Source: Limnomonas spitsbergensis
Lineage: Eukaryota > Chlorophyta > Chlorophyceae > Chlamydomonadales
DNA: 64,000 nucleotides
Assembly (NCBI GenBank): GCA_037349105.1
Contig: JAYJMM010000081.1
Location: 1,550,001-1,614,000, forward strand
Direction: 5' to 3'
The position numbers and the translations under genes were made by a program. Below the pieces are notes generated by a model that saw only the letters and a list, made by a program, of their open reading frames with translations, made no database searches and had not been told where the DNA came from. This document shows, one piece after another, positions 53,801 through 56,590 of this stretch (position 1 is its first letter; each line of letters begins with the position of its first letter).

Positions 53801-56259
53801 AGGGAGGAGAAAGAGGAAAGGAGAACAGGAGGGGGGGGGGGGGAGAGGGGGGAAGAAAGAGGGAGGGGTGTGTGAAGAGGGGGGGCAGCACTGTGCTGGC
53901 CATGTCAGCCTGTATTGAACTGCCCCTGCTTGCCAATATATGCCCATGTTGGACCATGTCTGCCCATGCTTGACAACATCTGCCCGTGTTGGACCATGCC
54001 TACCCATGCTGGACTGTCCAAGCGCACCTGCCGCGGTCTGCATCTCCCCGTCTGCGCCTGTGACGTAGAAATCGTGCAACGAGGTCGAAAACGCCGTCTG
54101 GGCCGCCACCACGGTGCTGAGGCTGTCCTTATACTTCTTATATGCAGCCAGCATGACCTGGAGACACCAAAGCAGGGATGGGGGGATGGGGAATCCTGCA
54201 TAGTAGCACGATATGGCACGATACTGTGCGTTATGGCACAGGATTAGCCGGATCGCTTTATCAAGGTAGCACGGTACAGCACAGGATAAGCCGGATTGCA
54301 CAACCAAGGTAGCACGATACGACACGATACTGTGCGATACGGCACAGGATTAGCCGGATCGCACAACCAAGGTGGCACGATACGGCACGATACAGCGTGA
54401 TACGGCGCAGGTTATGCCGGATTGTGCTGCCATGGACTGCTGTAATGGGGAGTGTTAAGAGGGGAAGATCTTGAGATTCGAGAGGGTTAAATAATAGGCA
54501 AAGCAAAGCAACTGGCGAGGTCCGAACATGCACAGCGGTGGTTTCCTGGCGGCCCCGGAAAGATAGTATAAATATACGATGCGGTTCAATGTGCATTAAG
54601 AGCAACTGGGGACTTGCAGTCCTTGCCTGTTCCGCTTGGCATTGTAAGCCATGCAAAATAATTGGCTGAATAAGAATAGGACCTACGGTGTATGCCCGGA
54701 AGCTCTGACAGGTGGTGGTATGATGTGGTGTGCACCGAAAGCAACAACTGACCTGCAGCCTCTCCCTCTTAAGATCAGGATCAAAAGCCATGCAAAGCGA
54801 CTGGCTTCGTTTTACTAGGCCCAGCGGTGGCCGCCCGGCAGCCCCGAAAAGGTCGTTGAATTAGGTGTAACTTGCACTAAAAGCAACAAGCCAACAACTG
54901 ACCTGCAGCCTGTCCCGAGTGCGCTTGGCATTGTGGTCGATCTCCTGTACCTGTAGAGTAAATTGTTATGAAATTTGTTACAACAAAAAAGTAAACAGAG
55001 TCCGCATGGCCCCATGCTAGTTGGGGCGAAAGGAGTCCGCATGGGCGGCATGGCCTCATAGCTAGTTGGGGGGAAAGCTGCAAGTGTTGCGGTTTGAGTG
55101 GCCCGAATATTCCACTGCCGTATATGGAATGCCATTTATGAGCTAAGGACGGATGAGCACAGCCCAAATGTTCCACTACTGTATATGAAATGCTGCGTAT
55201 GAGTTAACGATGCAGCCCTGCTCATTGCCATGTGCAGCTGATCAAAGCAACGGTAAGCCAGGAGATGGCCTGATGGATGAGCACTGCCCAAATTTTCGAC
55301 TGCCGTATATGGAATGTCGGGGACAACTCACTCCACTTTATGGTGGCAGATCTGAGTGGGTGACAGGTCTATCCATCTCACGGTGGGAGGTCTGAGCCAG
55401 GGATCAATGGATCGCATTTTGAATGGCCATGTTGTGAGTCAGTTGCGAGTGGCATTAATTGTGATCGATGTTTCAGGATATAGAAGGGAGACAGGGGTTG
55501 TATGCTTAGCAAGAGGATCCCGGAGCCTGGATCTAATTATGAGGTGAAGGAGAGGCCTGGGTGCGCGATGAATAGCGGCAGAGTGAAGCTGCAGTTTTGG
55601 ATGTTAGGTGGATTGAAGAAGACGGAGGGCAGTCCAATGGCCATGGCATCCCTTGTTTAGGTTTGTAGGGTTATGGTTATGGTTATGTGGTTTTAGGGAT
55701 CTGGTTTATGGTTATATGGTTCTAGCGGTGGGTCCATGATGATGGGGCATGCAGGACACAGGGTTTAGGGTTTGCATGAGGGTGCATGATGGTGGGTTAG
55801 TATCGGGTGGGATGGGTATTCAAATGACACACTGATTCAGGAGACTTGAGAGCAATAATTCTCCAGTCAAGGTTCAACATGCTGCTTGGGGGGCTGGCTT
55901 TCATGAATGCAAGCATGCATGCACCAAGGCATGCGCAGAGGAAAAGAGGAGGATTGTTCAATTACGAGACTCCTGGAATGCTAGAAACGGGCATGAGCTA
56001 ACGATACGGCCCTGCGCATGCCATGTGCATCTGATCTAAGCAACGATAAGCTAGGAGATGGCCTGATGGATGAGCATAGCTGGTGCCCGTTGGACCCTAC
56101 ATGATGATTGGGAGAAAGAAACCGCTGAGGACTTGATGAATGCTGCTCTAATGCTTCATGATTACACACCCTTGCTAAGAAGATTGGCGAGTCCTCGATG
56201 TTGGGCAGAGGGACACGGACTGCATACGCGGCCGTTGGGCTTTCGATCAAGCTCTCCAT
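15579..56259 (-). CDS. ACAP / AGD-type ArfGAP: BAR, PH, ArfGAP and ankyrin domains, 24 exons
   Basis: The spliced model has 24 exons listed separately, 3,219 nt, 1,072 codons plus TGA; every junction keeps phase. Domain order: BAR (about residues 18-270), PH (about 317-424), ArfGAP (about 585-700), then an acidic and Gly/Ala-rich linker and ankyrin repeats (about 814-1,060). The ArfGAP zinc finger is CX2CX16CX2C (Cys 597, 600, 617, 620), with Arg625 in the HRQLG motif as the expected arginine finger. The order and motif spacing match plant AGD1-4/VAN3 and animal ACAPs, which activate Arf GTP hydrolysis on curved, phosphoinositide-containing membranes. It is longer than the roughly 830 residues of plant homologues because of low-complexity linkers. 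About 92% of the locus is intron. The start could be an in-frame ATG at 56,460 instead. Confidence 0.9.
16249..16272. repeat. Short CA microsatellite
   Basis: About ten CA units in intron 23. Confidence 0.9.
16856..17020. repeat. Three tandem 53-bp CGATACGG-type repeats in intron 23
   Basis: Unit CACGATACGGCTCGATACGG, then CACAGGTTCAGCCGGATTGT and ACTACCTAAATGC, repeated with a 53-bp period. Same family as 54,190-54,430. Confidence 0.9.
17440..17517 (-). CDS. ArfGAP gene exon 23 (ankyrin repeat)
   Basis: 26 codons, phase 0 to 0, acceptor GATCCAG, donor GTGAGC. It encodes NGAPSGASDQYGRTPLHYAI then LFDNVL, the canonical ankyrin GxTPLHxA motif. Confidence 0.95.
17700..17950 (-). repeat. Two truncated copies of the exon 23 start
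   Basis: The minus-strand acceptor and first codons of exon 23 (CAGAACGGAGCTCCTAGTGG) recur at about 17,709-17,753 and 17,888-17,937, each with a following GCTCC/GCACC AGTGATCAGTACGGGC stretch, at about 180-230 bp spacing. Confidence 0.85.
18040..18745 (-). repeat. 27-bp satellite in intron 22, about 25 copies
   Basis: + strand unit AGGGTTCAGGGTGTTGCAGG followed by GTGGTTT, with a TACTGGGTGG variant. Both strands stay open in places, giving repetitive ORFs that are not genes. The AGGGTTCAGGG core resembles the telomere-like motif found in other introns here. Confidence 0.95.
19305..19845 (-). CDS. ArfGAP gene exon 22 (ankyrin with Ala-rich insertion)
   Basis: 541 nt, phase 2 to 0, acceptor CTGCCCAG, donor GTGAAC. 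It opens QALHCLAAGADPAS, an ankyrin-like turn, then a long Ala/Gly/Ser/Gln-rich stretch of about 150 residues, and closes ARVAMVEFLLQ, an ankyrin helix continuing into exon 23. Plants have LGMVELLLQ at that point. Confidence 0.85.
20657..20758 (-). CDS. ArfGAP gene exon 21 (post-ArfGAP helix)
   Basis: 102 nt, phase 2 to 2, acceptor TTCGCGCAG, donor GTAAGA. It encodes YITDKYVHRCFAESMEPSQA then ATQLWEAVTARDI, matching YIQAKYAEKLFVRRS to QQMWDAVSGND of VAN3. Confidence 0.9.
20793..21365 (-). repeat. Seven tandem copies of the exon 21 5' part with its acceptor
   Basis: + strand CGGCAAAGCATCGATGCACA, then ACTTGTCCGTGATGTACCTG and GAATTCAAATTCAAAATTC, recur near 20,810, 20,890, 20,968, 21,050, 21,135, 21,230 and 21,320. 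Several keep a plausible AG acceptor. All are truncated before the exon 21 donor. Confidence 0.9.
21517..21634 (-). CDS. ArfGAP gene exon 20 (linker)
   Basis: 118 nt, phase 1 to 2, acceptor TGTCCAG, donor GTGTGG. It ends EADKPTVSTPLPEKQ; with exon 21 this gives PEKQRYITDKYV, corresponding to IKEKYIQAKYAEK of plants. Confidence 0.8.
21690..22300 (-). repeat. Tandem copies of the exon 20 5' region
   Basis: The + strand GAGCCCCTCATCTGCGCACC recurs near 21,735, 21,837, 21,876 and 22,046, with flanking GCCTGGACATGGAGG or GTGCACAGCTTGCCTCTGAA. A related CCTGAAGCCCCTGGCGGCGT recurs near 22,224 and 22,362. Spacing is 40-190 bp. Confidence 0.8.
22776..23046 (-). CDS. ArfGAP gene exon 19 (ArfGAP end, linker)
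   Basis: 90 codons plus one base, phase 0 to 1, acceptor CTTCAG, donor GTACGG. It starts MFERIGNELANSVWEARL, equal to LGNAYANSVWEELL of plants. A Gly/Ala-rich linker and an acidic stretch (WNDDEDDEDG) follow, absent from plant proteins. Confidence 0.9.
23110..23330 (-). repeat. Two diverged exon 19 copies
   Basis: + strand GCGCGCCTTCCAAAGATTGT (near 23,140) and GCATGCCTCCCAGATGCTGT (near 23,268) correspond to GCGCGCCTCCCACACGCTGT of exon 19, each followed by its own CTTTCCAACGTCTG or TGTAAACCTCTAG acceptor edge. Confidence 0.85.
23440..27540 (-). repeat. 35-bp satellite grown from the exon 19 acceptor, about 116 copies
   Basis: Minus-strand unit is CCCCTCCTGCGCCCCAATCC, then AGATGTT(T)GAAGGCAT; 35 bp, with a 36-bp variant. 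It reproduces a C/T tract, AG, and the first codons of exon 19 (AG/ATGTTTGAAAGGATC). At 27,541-27,600 the last monomer runs into a 60-bp copy of exon 19; two more exon 19 copies lie at 23,115-23,180 and 23,255-23,325. Because 35 is not a multiple of 3 and the unit lacks + stops, all + frames stay open for kilobases. Confidence 0.95.
27668..28445 (-). repeat. 23-bp satellite grown from the exon 18 donor, about 32 copies
   Basis: Minus-strand unit GTGTGGAAGGAGGGATGGAG plus AGG resembles the real intron 18 start, GTATGTGAAAGGAGTGATGG. Copies of the exon 18 end (CGAGTGGTGGAGGTGTG) stand at both array edges, near 28,415-28,440 and 27,668-27,700. Open frames across it are coincidental. Confidence 0.9.
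28498..28565 (-). CDS. ArfGAP gene exon 18 (ArfGAP core)
   Basis: 68 nt, phase 1 to 0, acceptor CATGTAG, donor GTATGT. It encodes VHISKVRSCTLDVKVWEPQV then VE, matching GVHISKVRSLTLDVKVWEPS of plants almost exactly. Confidence 0.97.
28985..29575 (-). repeat. Two decayed exon 17 copies plus 11/12-bp tandem arrays
   Basis: Minus-strand copies still reading VPEPDWVSLNMCVILRVECS-like residues occur near 29,105-29,200, and a shifted one near 29,480-29,575. Between them (29,218-29,432) is a 12-bp AGCTACACTCC(A/T)-type array; 28,985-29,085 holds an 11-bp TTGTACCTGAA array. Confidence 0.8.
29649..29792 (-). CDS. ArfGAP gene exon 17 (ArfGAP zinc finger)
   Basis: 144 nt, phase 1 to 1, acceptor CACTGCAG, donor GTGAGG. 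It encodes LERLRQVAGNRYCADCGAPD, then [20 protein letters not shown] and RQL. Four zinc ligands fit CX2CX16CX2C, and the Arg after SGVH is the catalytic arginine finger position. Nearly identical to plant AGD sequence. Confidence 0.97.
29810..30410 (-). repeat. Six extra copies of the exon 17 5' region
   Basis: The exon 17 start, minus strand CTGGAGCGGCTGCGGCAGGT followed by GGCGGGCAAC, recurs near 29,866, 29,956, 30,052, 30,140, 30,229 and 30,322 at about 90-105 bp spacing, each with the C/T-rich lead CACACTGC(A/T)GGGCCTCTCC. Copies are degraded. Confidence 0.85.
30828..41371 (-). repeat. 100-bp satellite in intron 16, about 105 copies
   Basis: Minus-strand monomer begins GTTAGGACGCTTGTTCCTGA and contains CACACCTTAAGTCCTGGCGC. 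Monomer 1 starts at the real exon 16 donor (GTAGGACGCTTGTCCCTGAC), so the intron opens directly into the array and each monomer repeats a donor-like GTTAGG. The period is exactly 100 bp with no net indel from about 31,021 to 36,980. Diagnostic variants recur about 3 kb apart. Monomers in about 39,350-41,100 carry many single-base indels. Confidence 0.95.
41372..41487 (-). CDS. ArfGAP gene exon 16 (linker)
   Basis: 116 nt, phase 2 to 1, acceptor CCTGACAG, donor GTAGGA. It encodes a Gly/Pro-rich linker ending SPPGGPAE. Phase 1 joins exon 17 as G-PLPTLERLRQVAGN. The donor is also the first base of the 100-bp satellite. A copy of its 5' half lies at about 41,540-41,605. Confidence 0.7.
41775..41867 (-). 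CDS. ArfGAP gene exon 15 (linker)
   Basis: 93 nt, phase 2 to 2, acceptor CCTCCCAG, donor GTGAGC. It encodes VAANTAGNPFGSIGAGGSAT then ASPMKTVMHR, a low-complexity linker. Support is the open frame, phase fit and splice sites; no homology is expected here. Confidence 0.7.
42100..42260 (-). repeat. Two degenerate copies of the exon 14 donor region
   Basis: + strand CACCACTTGATCAGCCGTGT (near 42,129) and GCACCCGTGGATCAGGCAAG (near 42,213) resemble the exon 14 donor edge (GCACCTGTTGATGAGCAGGG). Confidence 0.55.
42387..42664 (-). CDS. ArfGAP gene exon 14 (PH end and Ser/Pro linker)
   Basis: 92 codons plus two bases, phase 0 to 2, acceptor CGGATCAG, donor GTGCGA. It starts AVINCLLNNVSS, the counterpart of GVIASLLSSQ after the plant PH domain, then a Ser/Pro-rich disordered linker ending DIDTATLLIN. 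Confidence 0.85.
43360..43800 (-). repeat. Copies of exon 13 edges
   Basis: The exon 13 end recurs twice downstream, near 43,450-43,495 (CTGGGTGGAGACCATCCAGG) and 43,368-43,410 (weaker). An upstream partial copy (AACCTGCAGGCCAAGAGGGA) lies near 43,770-43,793. A 32-bp GTGAATGCAC unit repeats at 43,650-43,742. Confidence 0.75.
43551..43629 (-). CDS. ArfGAP gene exon 13 (PH domain, C-terminal helix)
   Basis: 79 nt, phase 2 to 0, acceptor ATCCTGCAG, donor GTGAAG. It encodes VISPEATYNLQAKSDAERQA then WVETIQ; Trp412 is the near-invariant PH C-terminal helix tryptophan. Confidence 0.95.
43930..44400 (-). repeat. Copies of exon 12 acceptor (two) and donor (three)
   Basis: Downstream, the unit CTGCAGGTGGGGCAGTACA repeats three times (43,935-44,005), each recreating an AG/GTGGGG donor. 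Upstream, the exon 12 start recurs near 44,205-44,250 and 44,335-44,385 (with GAGCTCACCCAACATGGCAA), a period of about 120 bp. Confidence 0.85.
44011..44129 (-). CDS. ArfGAP gene exon 12 (PH domain, middle)
   Basis: 39 codons plus two bases, phase 0 to 2, acceptor GTTTACAG, donor GTGCGG. It encodes NTVALLTSTVKMDDDEGVMK then FSF; plants have HTVNLLTSTIKVDADQSDLR FCF at the same place. Confidence 0.95.
44495..44660 (-). repeat. Degenerate copies of the exon 11 3' end and donor
   Basis: Minus-strand CTACCACAGACAGAAGGTAC (near 44,510) and a weaker match near 44,630 repeat the end of exon 11 (CTACTACAGTCAAAAGGTAC) downstream in intron 11. Confidence 0.65.
44792..44884 (-). CDS. ArfGAP gene exon 11 (PH domain, N-terminal strands)
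   Basis: 31 codons, phase 0 to 0, acceptor CCCTGACAG, donor GTACGA. It encodes GFLYKRTSTAMWKRRFFVLD then SHGLLYYYSQK, the classic PH start with basic KxxxKRRFF loop residues that bind phosphoinositides in many PH domains. Confidence 0.95.
44885..45898 (-). repeat. Intron 10 repeats from both edges
   Basis: Copies of the exon 10 donor region (CTCAGGCAAGTGCGCTCAT) recur about three times at 45,720-45,898, with a partial exon 10 copy (CAGGAGATGAAGAGCCAG) near 45,695. From 44,885 to 45,400 the + strand repeats GGGTTCAGGTTTAGGGATTA-like units; the minus-strand equivalent, CCTAAACCCTGA, is the tract preceding the exon 11 acceptor. Confidence 0.8.
45899..45987 (-). CDS. ArfGAP gene exon 10 (linker into PH)
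   Basis: 89 nt, phase 1 to 0, acceptor CTCACACAG. It ends SQVSILKQ and uses a GC donor, CAG/GCAAGT, the consensus of the GC-AG intron class. Joined to exon 11 it gives VSILKQGFLYKR, aligned without gap to VQTIRQGYLSKR of VAN3. Confidence 0.8.
46320..46750 (-). repeat. Tandem copies of the exon 9 3' end and donor
   Basis: The + strand donor region GGTCTCACATGACATCTGCA recurs with small changes near 46,371 and 46,484, and the neighbouring GGGTACTCCTCTGCAGGC with GGTGCTCCTCC recurs four times at 46,500-46,690. Confidence 0.8.
46756..46879 (-). CDS. ArfGAP gene exon 9 (BAR end, linker)
   Basis: 41 codons plus one base, phase 0 to 1, acceptor TTGCATAG, donor GTGAGA. It starts EALEADIAAGKEAAEEQDSA, the counterpart of EQAALNEKMQEYKRQVDRE in plants, then a Gly/Pro/Arg linker. 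Phase 1 fits exon 10 exactly. A stronger internal GTAAGG exists after GCTG near 46,851 but would break phase. Confidence 0.75.
47040..47640 (-). repeat. Intron 8 repeats: C-run/CA units and a donor-side CCCCACTC array
   Basis: Four units of about 60 bp, each a poly-C run, (CA)n and CATACTCCCTATGCTCCC, occupy about 47,040-47,305. From 47,390 to 47,640 the minus strand repeats GTGCATGGGGAAGGGGGGAG-like units resembling the exon 8 donor (GTGAGTGTATGGGGAATGGG). Confidence 0.8.
47648..47716 (-). CDS. ArfGAP gene exon 8 (BAR C-terminal helix)
   Basis: 23 codons, phase 0 to 0, acceptor TTGCCCGCAG, donor GTGAGT. It encodes MDPGLGMLRGRVAGLKEHEE then GQR, matching the MEPYINQVLTYAQQSRERS region of plant AGDs. 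Its internal 13 bases are the monomer of the large array in the upstream intron. Confidence 0.85.
47755..47870 (-). repeat. CAG/CTG microsatellite growing inside an exon 8 copy
   Basis: About 16 CAG units (+ strand) follow a minus-strand exon 8-like start, GCAGATGGATCCATGCTTAG. The triplets extend the CTGCTG part of that copy. It is intronic. Confidence 0.85.
47920..49690 (-). repeat. 13-bp satellite derived from exon 8 coding sequence, about 134 copies
   Basis: Minus-strand unit TTAGGCATGCTGC, alternating with TTAGACATGCTGC. Exon 8 itself reads CCAGGCTTAGGCATGCTGCG. At the array's upstream edge (about 49,664-49,700) a copy of the exon 8 start (GCAGATGGATCCAGGCGTAG) runs directly into the array; another exon 8 start lies at its downstream edge (about 47,840-47,865). 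Confidence 0.9.
49860..50215 (-). repeat. 34-bp tandem repeat, about 10 copies
   Basis: + strand unit CAGCAACAGCAGCATGCCTA followed by AGCAGCTGCAACAG, almost identical between copies. It shares ATGCCTAAGCAG with the adjacent 13-bp array. Confidence 0.95.
50450..50900 (-). repeat. Copies of exon 7 acceptor and donor edges
   Basis: The exon 7 start (GATGGAGTCCCGTAGCAGC on the minus strand) recurs at about 50,850-50,872. The exon 7 end plus donor (+ strand GGTTCCCGGCGCACCTTCCT) recurs in degraded form near 50,660, 50,590, 50,545 and 50,488. Confidence 0.7.
50727..50825 (-). CDS. ArfGAP gene exon 7 (BAR)
   Basis: 33 codons, phase 0 to 0, acceptor ATCGCAG, donor GTGCGC. It encodes MESRSSHSFLQALVDCMGAH then VRTFGNIGEVMRK, matching the plant KKRFEFLEAVSGTMDAHLRY segment. 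Confidence 0.9.
50990..51055 (-). repeat. In-frame partial duplicate of exon 6 (possible alternative exon)
   Basis: 22 codons reading DLLACRTYAEASRFEVTRRM then TE, preceded by CAG and followed by GTGAGG, so it has its own acceptor and donor in phase 0. It differs from exon 6 at a few residues. Whether it is spliced in, exclusive to exon 6, or ignored cannot be told from sequence. Confidence 0.6.
51126..51227 (-). CDS. ArfGAP gene exon 6 (BAR)
   Basis: 34 codons, phase 0 to 0, acceptor CATACCAG, donor GTGAGG. It encodes SAKREVVERAYQDLLACRTY then AEAARFEVARRMTE, a BAR helix. A shorter, in-phase copy follows at 50,990-51,055. Confidence 0.9.
51240..51500 (-). repeat. G-rich degenerate repeat at the intron 5 3' end
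   Basis: Runs of GGGGACAGGGGGGCAGGAGG and variants on the + strand, giving a C/T-rich tract upstream of the exon 6 acceptor on the minus strand. Confidence 0.8.
51616..51753 (-). CDS. ArfGAP gene exon 5 (BAR)
   Basis: 46 codons, phase 0 to 0, acceptor CTCACAG after telomere-like CCCTAAACCCTAA, donor GTGGGG. It encodes MEYISEQLQTSWVDGVFTTV and then RECHRQYERRQADMEEAEAK, matching the long charged BAR helix ending YLGFKK (FLSLRK in plants). Confidence 0.9.
51795..52035 (-). repeat. Three truncated copies of the exon 5 start
   Basis: Minus-strand ATGGAGTACGTATTGGAGCA (about 51,820-51,852), ATGGAGTACATATCGGAGCA (about 51,925-51,958) and ATGGATGAAATAAAGGAACA (about 52,005-52,035) repeat the first 20 bases of exon 5 at about 70-100 bp spacing in the upstream intron. 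Confidence 0.85.
52625..52860 (-). repeat. About four repeats of ~60 bp resembling the exon 4 3' end
   Basis: Minus-strand units contain CTGGACTATATCAAGATCCA followed by CAGGATCCAAG, similar to the CTGCTCAAGATCCAG end of exon 4. They lie just inside intron 4. Confidence 0.6.
52956..53026 (-). CDS. ArfGAP gene exon 4 (BAR)
   Basis: 71 nt, phase 1 to 0, acceptor CCTCTAG, donor GTGTGA. It encodes MPLAKFTYALKEVASYYDLL and KIQ, corresponding to the KFTIALREIGTYKEVLRSQ helix of plant AGDs. Confidence 0.9.
53160..53880 (-). repeat. Intron 3 repeats: exon 4 acceptor copy, a ~190-bp duplication and a long polypyrimidine tract
   Basis: The sequence GGCATGCCTAGAGGCC of the exon 4 acceptor recurs near 53,161. 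A segment starting near 53,305 (GGTCCATTGCATGTATGTAT) is repeated near 53,467. From 53,510 to 53,880 the + strand is almost pure A/G (minus strand C/T). The long open frames here encode only Pro/Ser/Leu low complexity and are not genes. Confidence 0.7.
54028..54157 (-). CDS. ArfGAP gene exon 3 (BAR)
   Basis: 43 codons plus one base, phase 0 to 1, acceptor TCTCCAG, donor GTGCGC. It encodes YKKYKDSLSTVVAAQTAFST, a characteristic BAR helix matching the CRKYTEGL to FASALE region of plant homologues. Confidence 0.9.
54190..54430. repeat. Tandem CGATACGG-type repeats (four copies)
   Basis: Units of about 60 bp carry CACGATACGGCACGATAC-like runs followed by GCACAGGTT/GGATTAGCCGGAT and CAAGGTAG. They lie in intron 2. 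The same family occurs at 16,856-17,020 in intron 23, some 37 kb away. Confidence 0.75.
54480..54800 (-). repeat. Two diverged copies of exon 2 with flanking intron
   Basis: One copy ends KRERLQ followed by the donor GTCAGT, as in exon 2. The other keeps AATGCCAAGCG and an altered end. Flanking intron sequence such as CAGCGGTGG with CCCCG, and the (AAAAG/AAGAG)CAAC end, is also duplicated. Repeat distance is about 150-160 bp. Confidence 0.7.
54903..54950 (-). CDS. ArfGAP gene exon 2 (BAR)
   Basis: Sixteen codons (VQEIDHNAKRTRDRLQ) between a CTCTACAG acceptor and a GTCAGT donor, phase 0 to 0. It continues the first BAR helix. Two decayed copies of this exon with flanking intron lie downstream at about 54,740-54,790 and 54,600-54,650. 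Confidence 0.8.
56170..56259 (-). CDS. ArfGAP gene exon 1 (start, BAR N-terminus)
   Basis: Thirty codons from ATG 56,259 to donor GTGTGT, phase 0. It ends NIEDSPIFLAR, matching the conserved DSPxF start of ACAP BAR domains; with exons 2 and 3 the 33 residues from DSP to YKKY align without gaps to the remembered plant VAN3 sequence. A TATATAT element at 56,298-56,304 lies about 40 bp upstream. The frame is also open back to ATG 56,460, which would add 67 residues. Confidence 0.7.
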
Positions 56260-56590
56260 TTCGGTTTTTGACGGGGGTTGAAGGAGCATCCAGCGCGTAT
56301 ATATCCGCGGGAGGTACTGGCGCCTGATCCTCCCAAGAAAAGCTTTCGCTAACTGAATCGAATGTTCAGGTTCAAACTGCTCGCCGGGCTCGCACACGTC
56401 CACACCTGAGGCCACACTTACAAAACGTTTTCTAAATTTCCTATGGGCTATCCCTGTCACGGTCCTGACGTGCGAAAAAAATCCGAACGCTTGAATTCAT
56501 ACTGAGTAGGGATCATCAACCATATCAGCTTCTCGTCTTGGGAGATAGGGTATCGCACCTTACGAGAGCTCCTGGTGCCGGGATTCCACA
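56260..56590. promoter_or_regulatory. Putative bidirectional promoter
   Basis: About 330 bp separate the ArfGAP start (minus strand, 56,259) from the start of the small + gene (56,591). A TATATAT element at 56,298-56,304 is well placed for the minus-strand gene. If the ArfGAP start is really 56,460, the shared region shrinks to 130 bp. Confidence 0.4.

Noticed and set aside
53183..54325. Minus-strand frame of 380 codons rich in Pro/Ser/Leu
   Set aside because: Apart from the exon 3 segment, it is translated polypyrimidine tract and intron sequence; the other frames are equally open.
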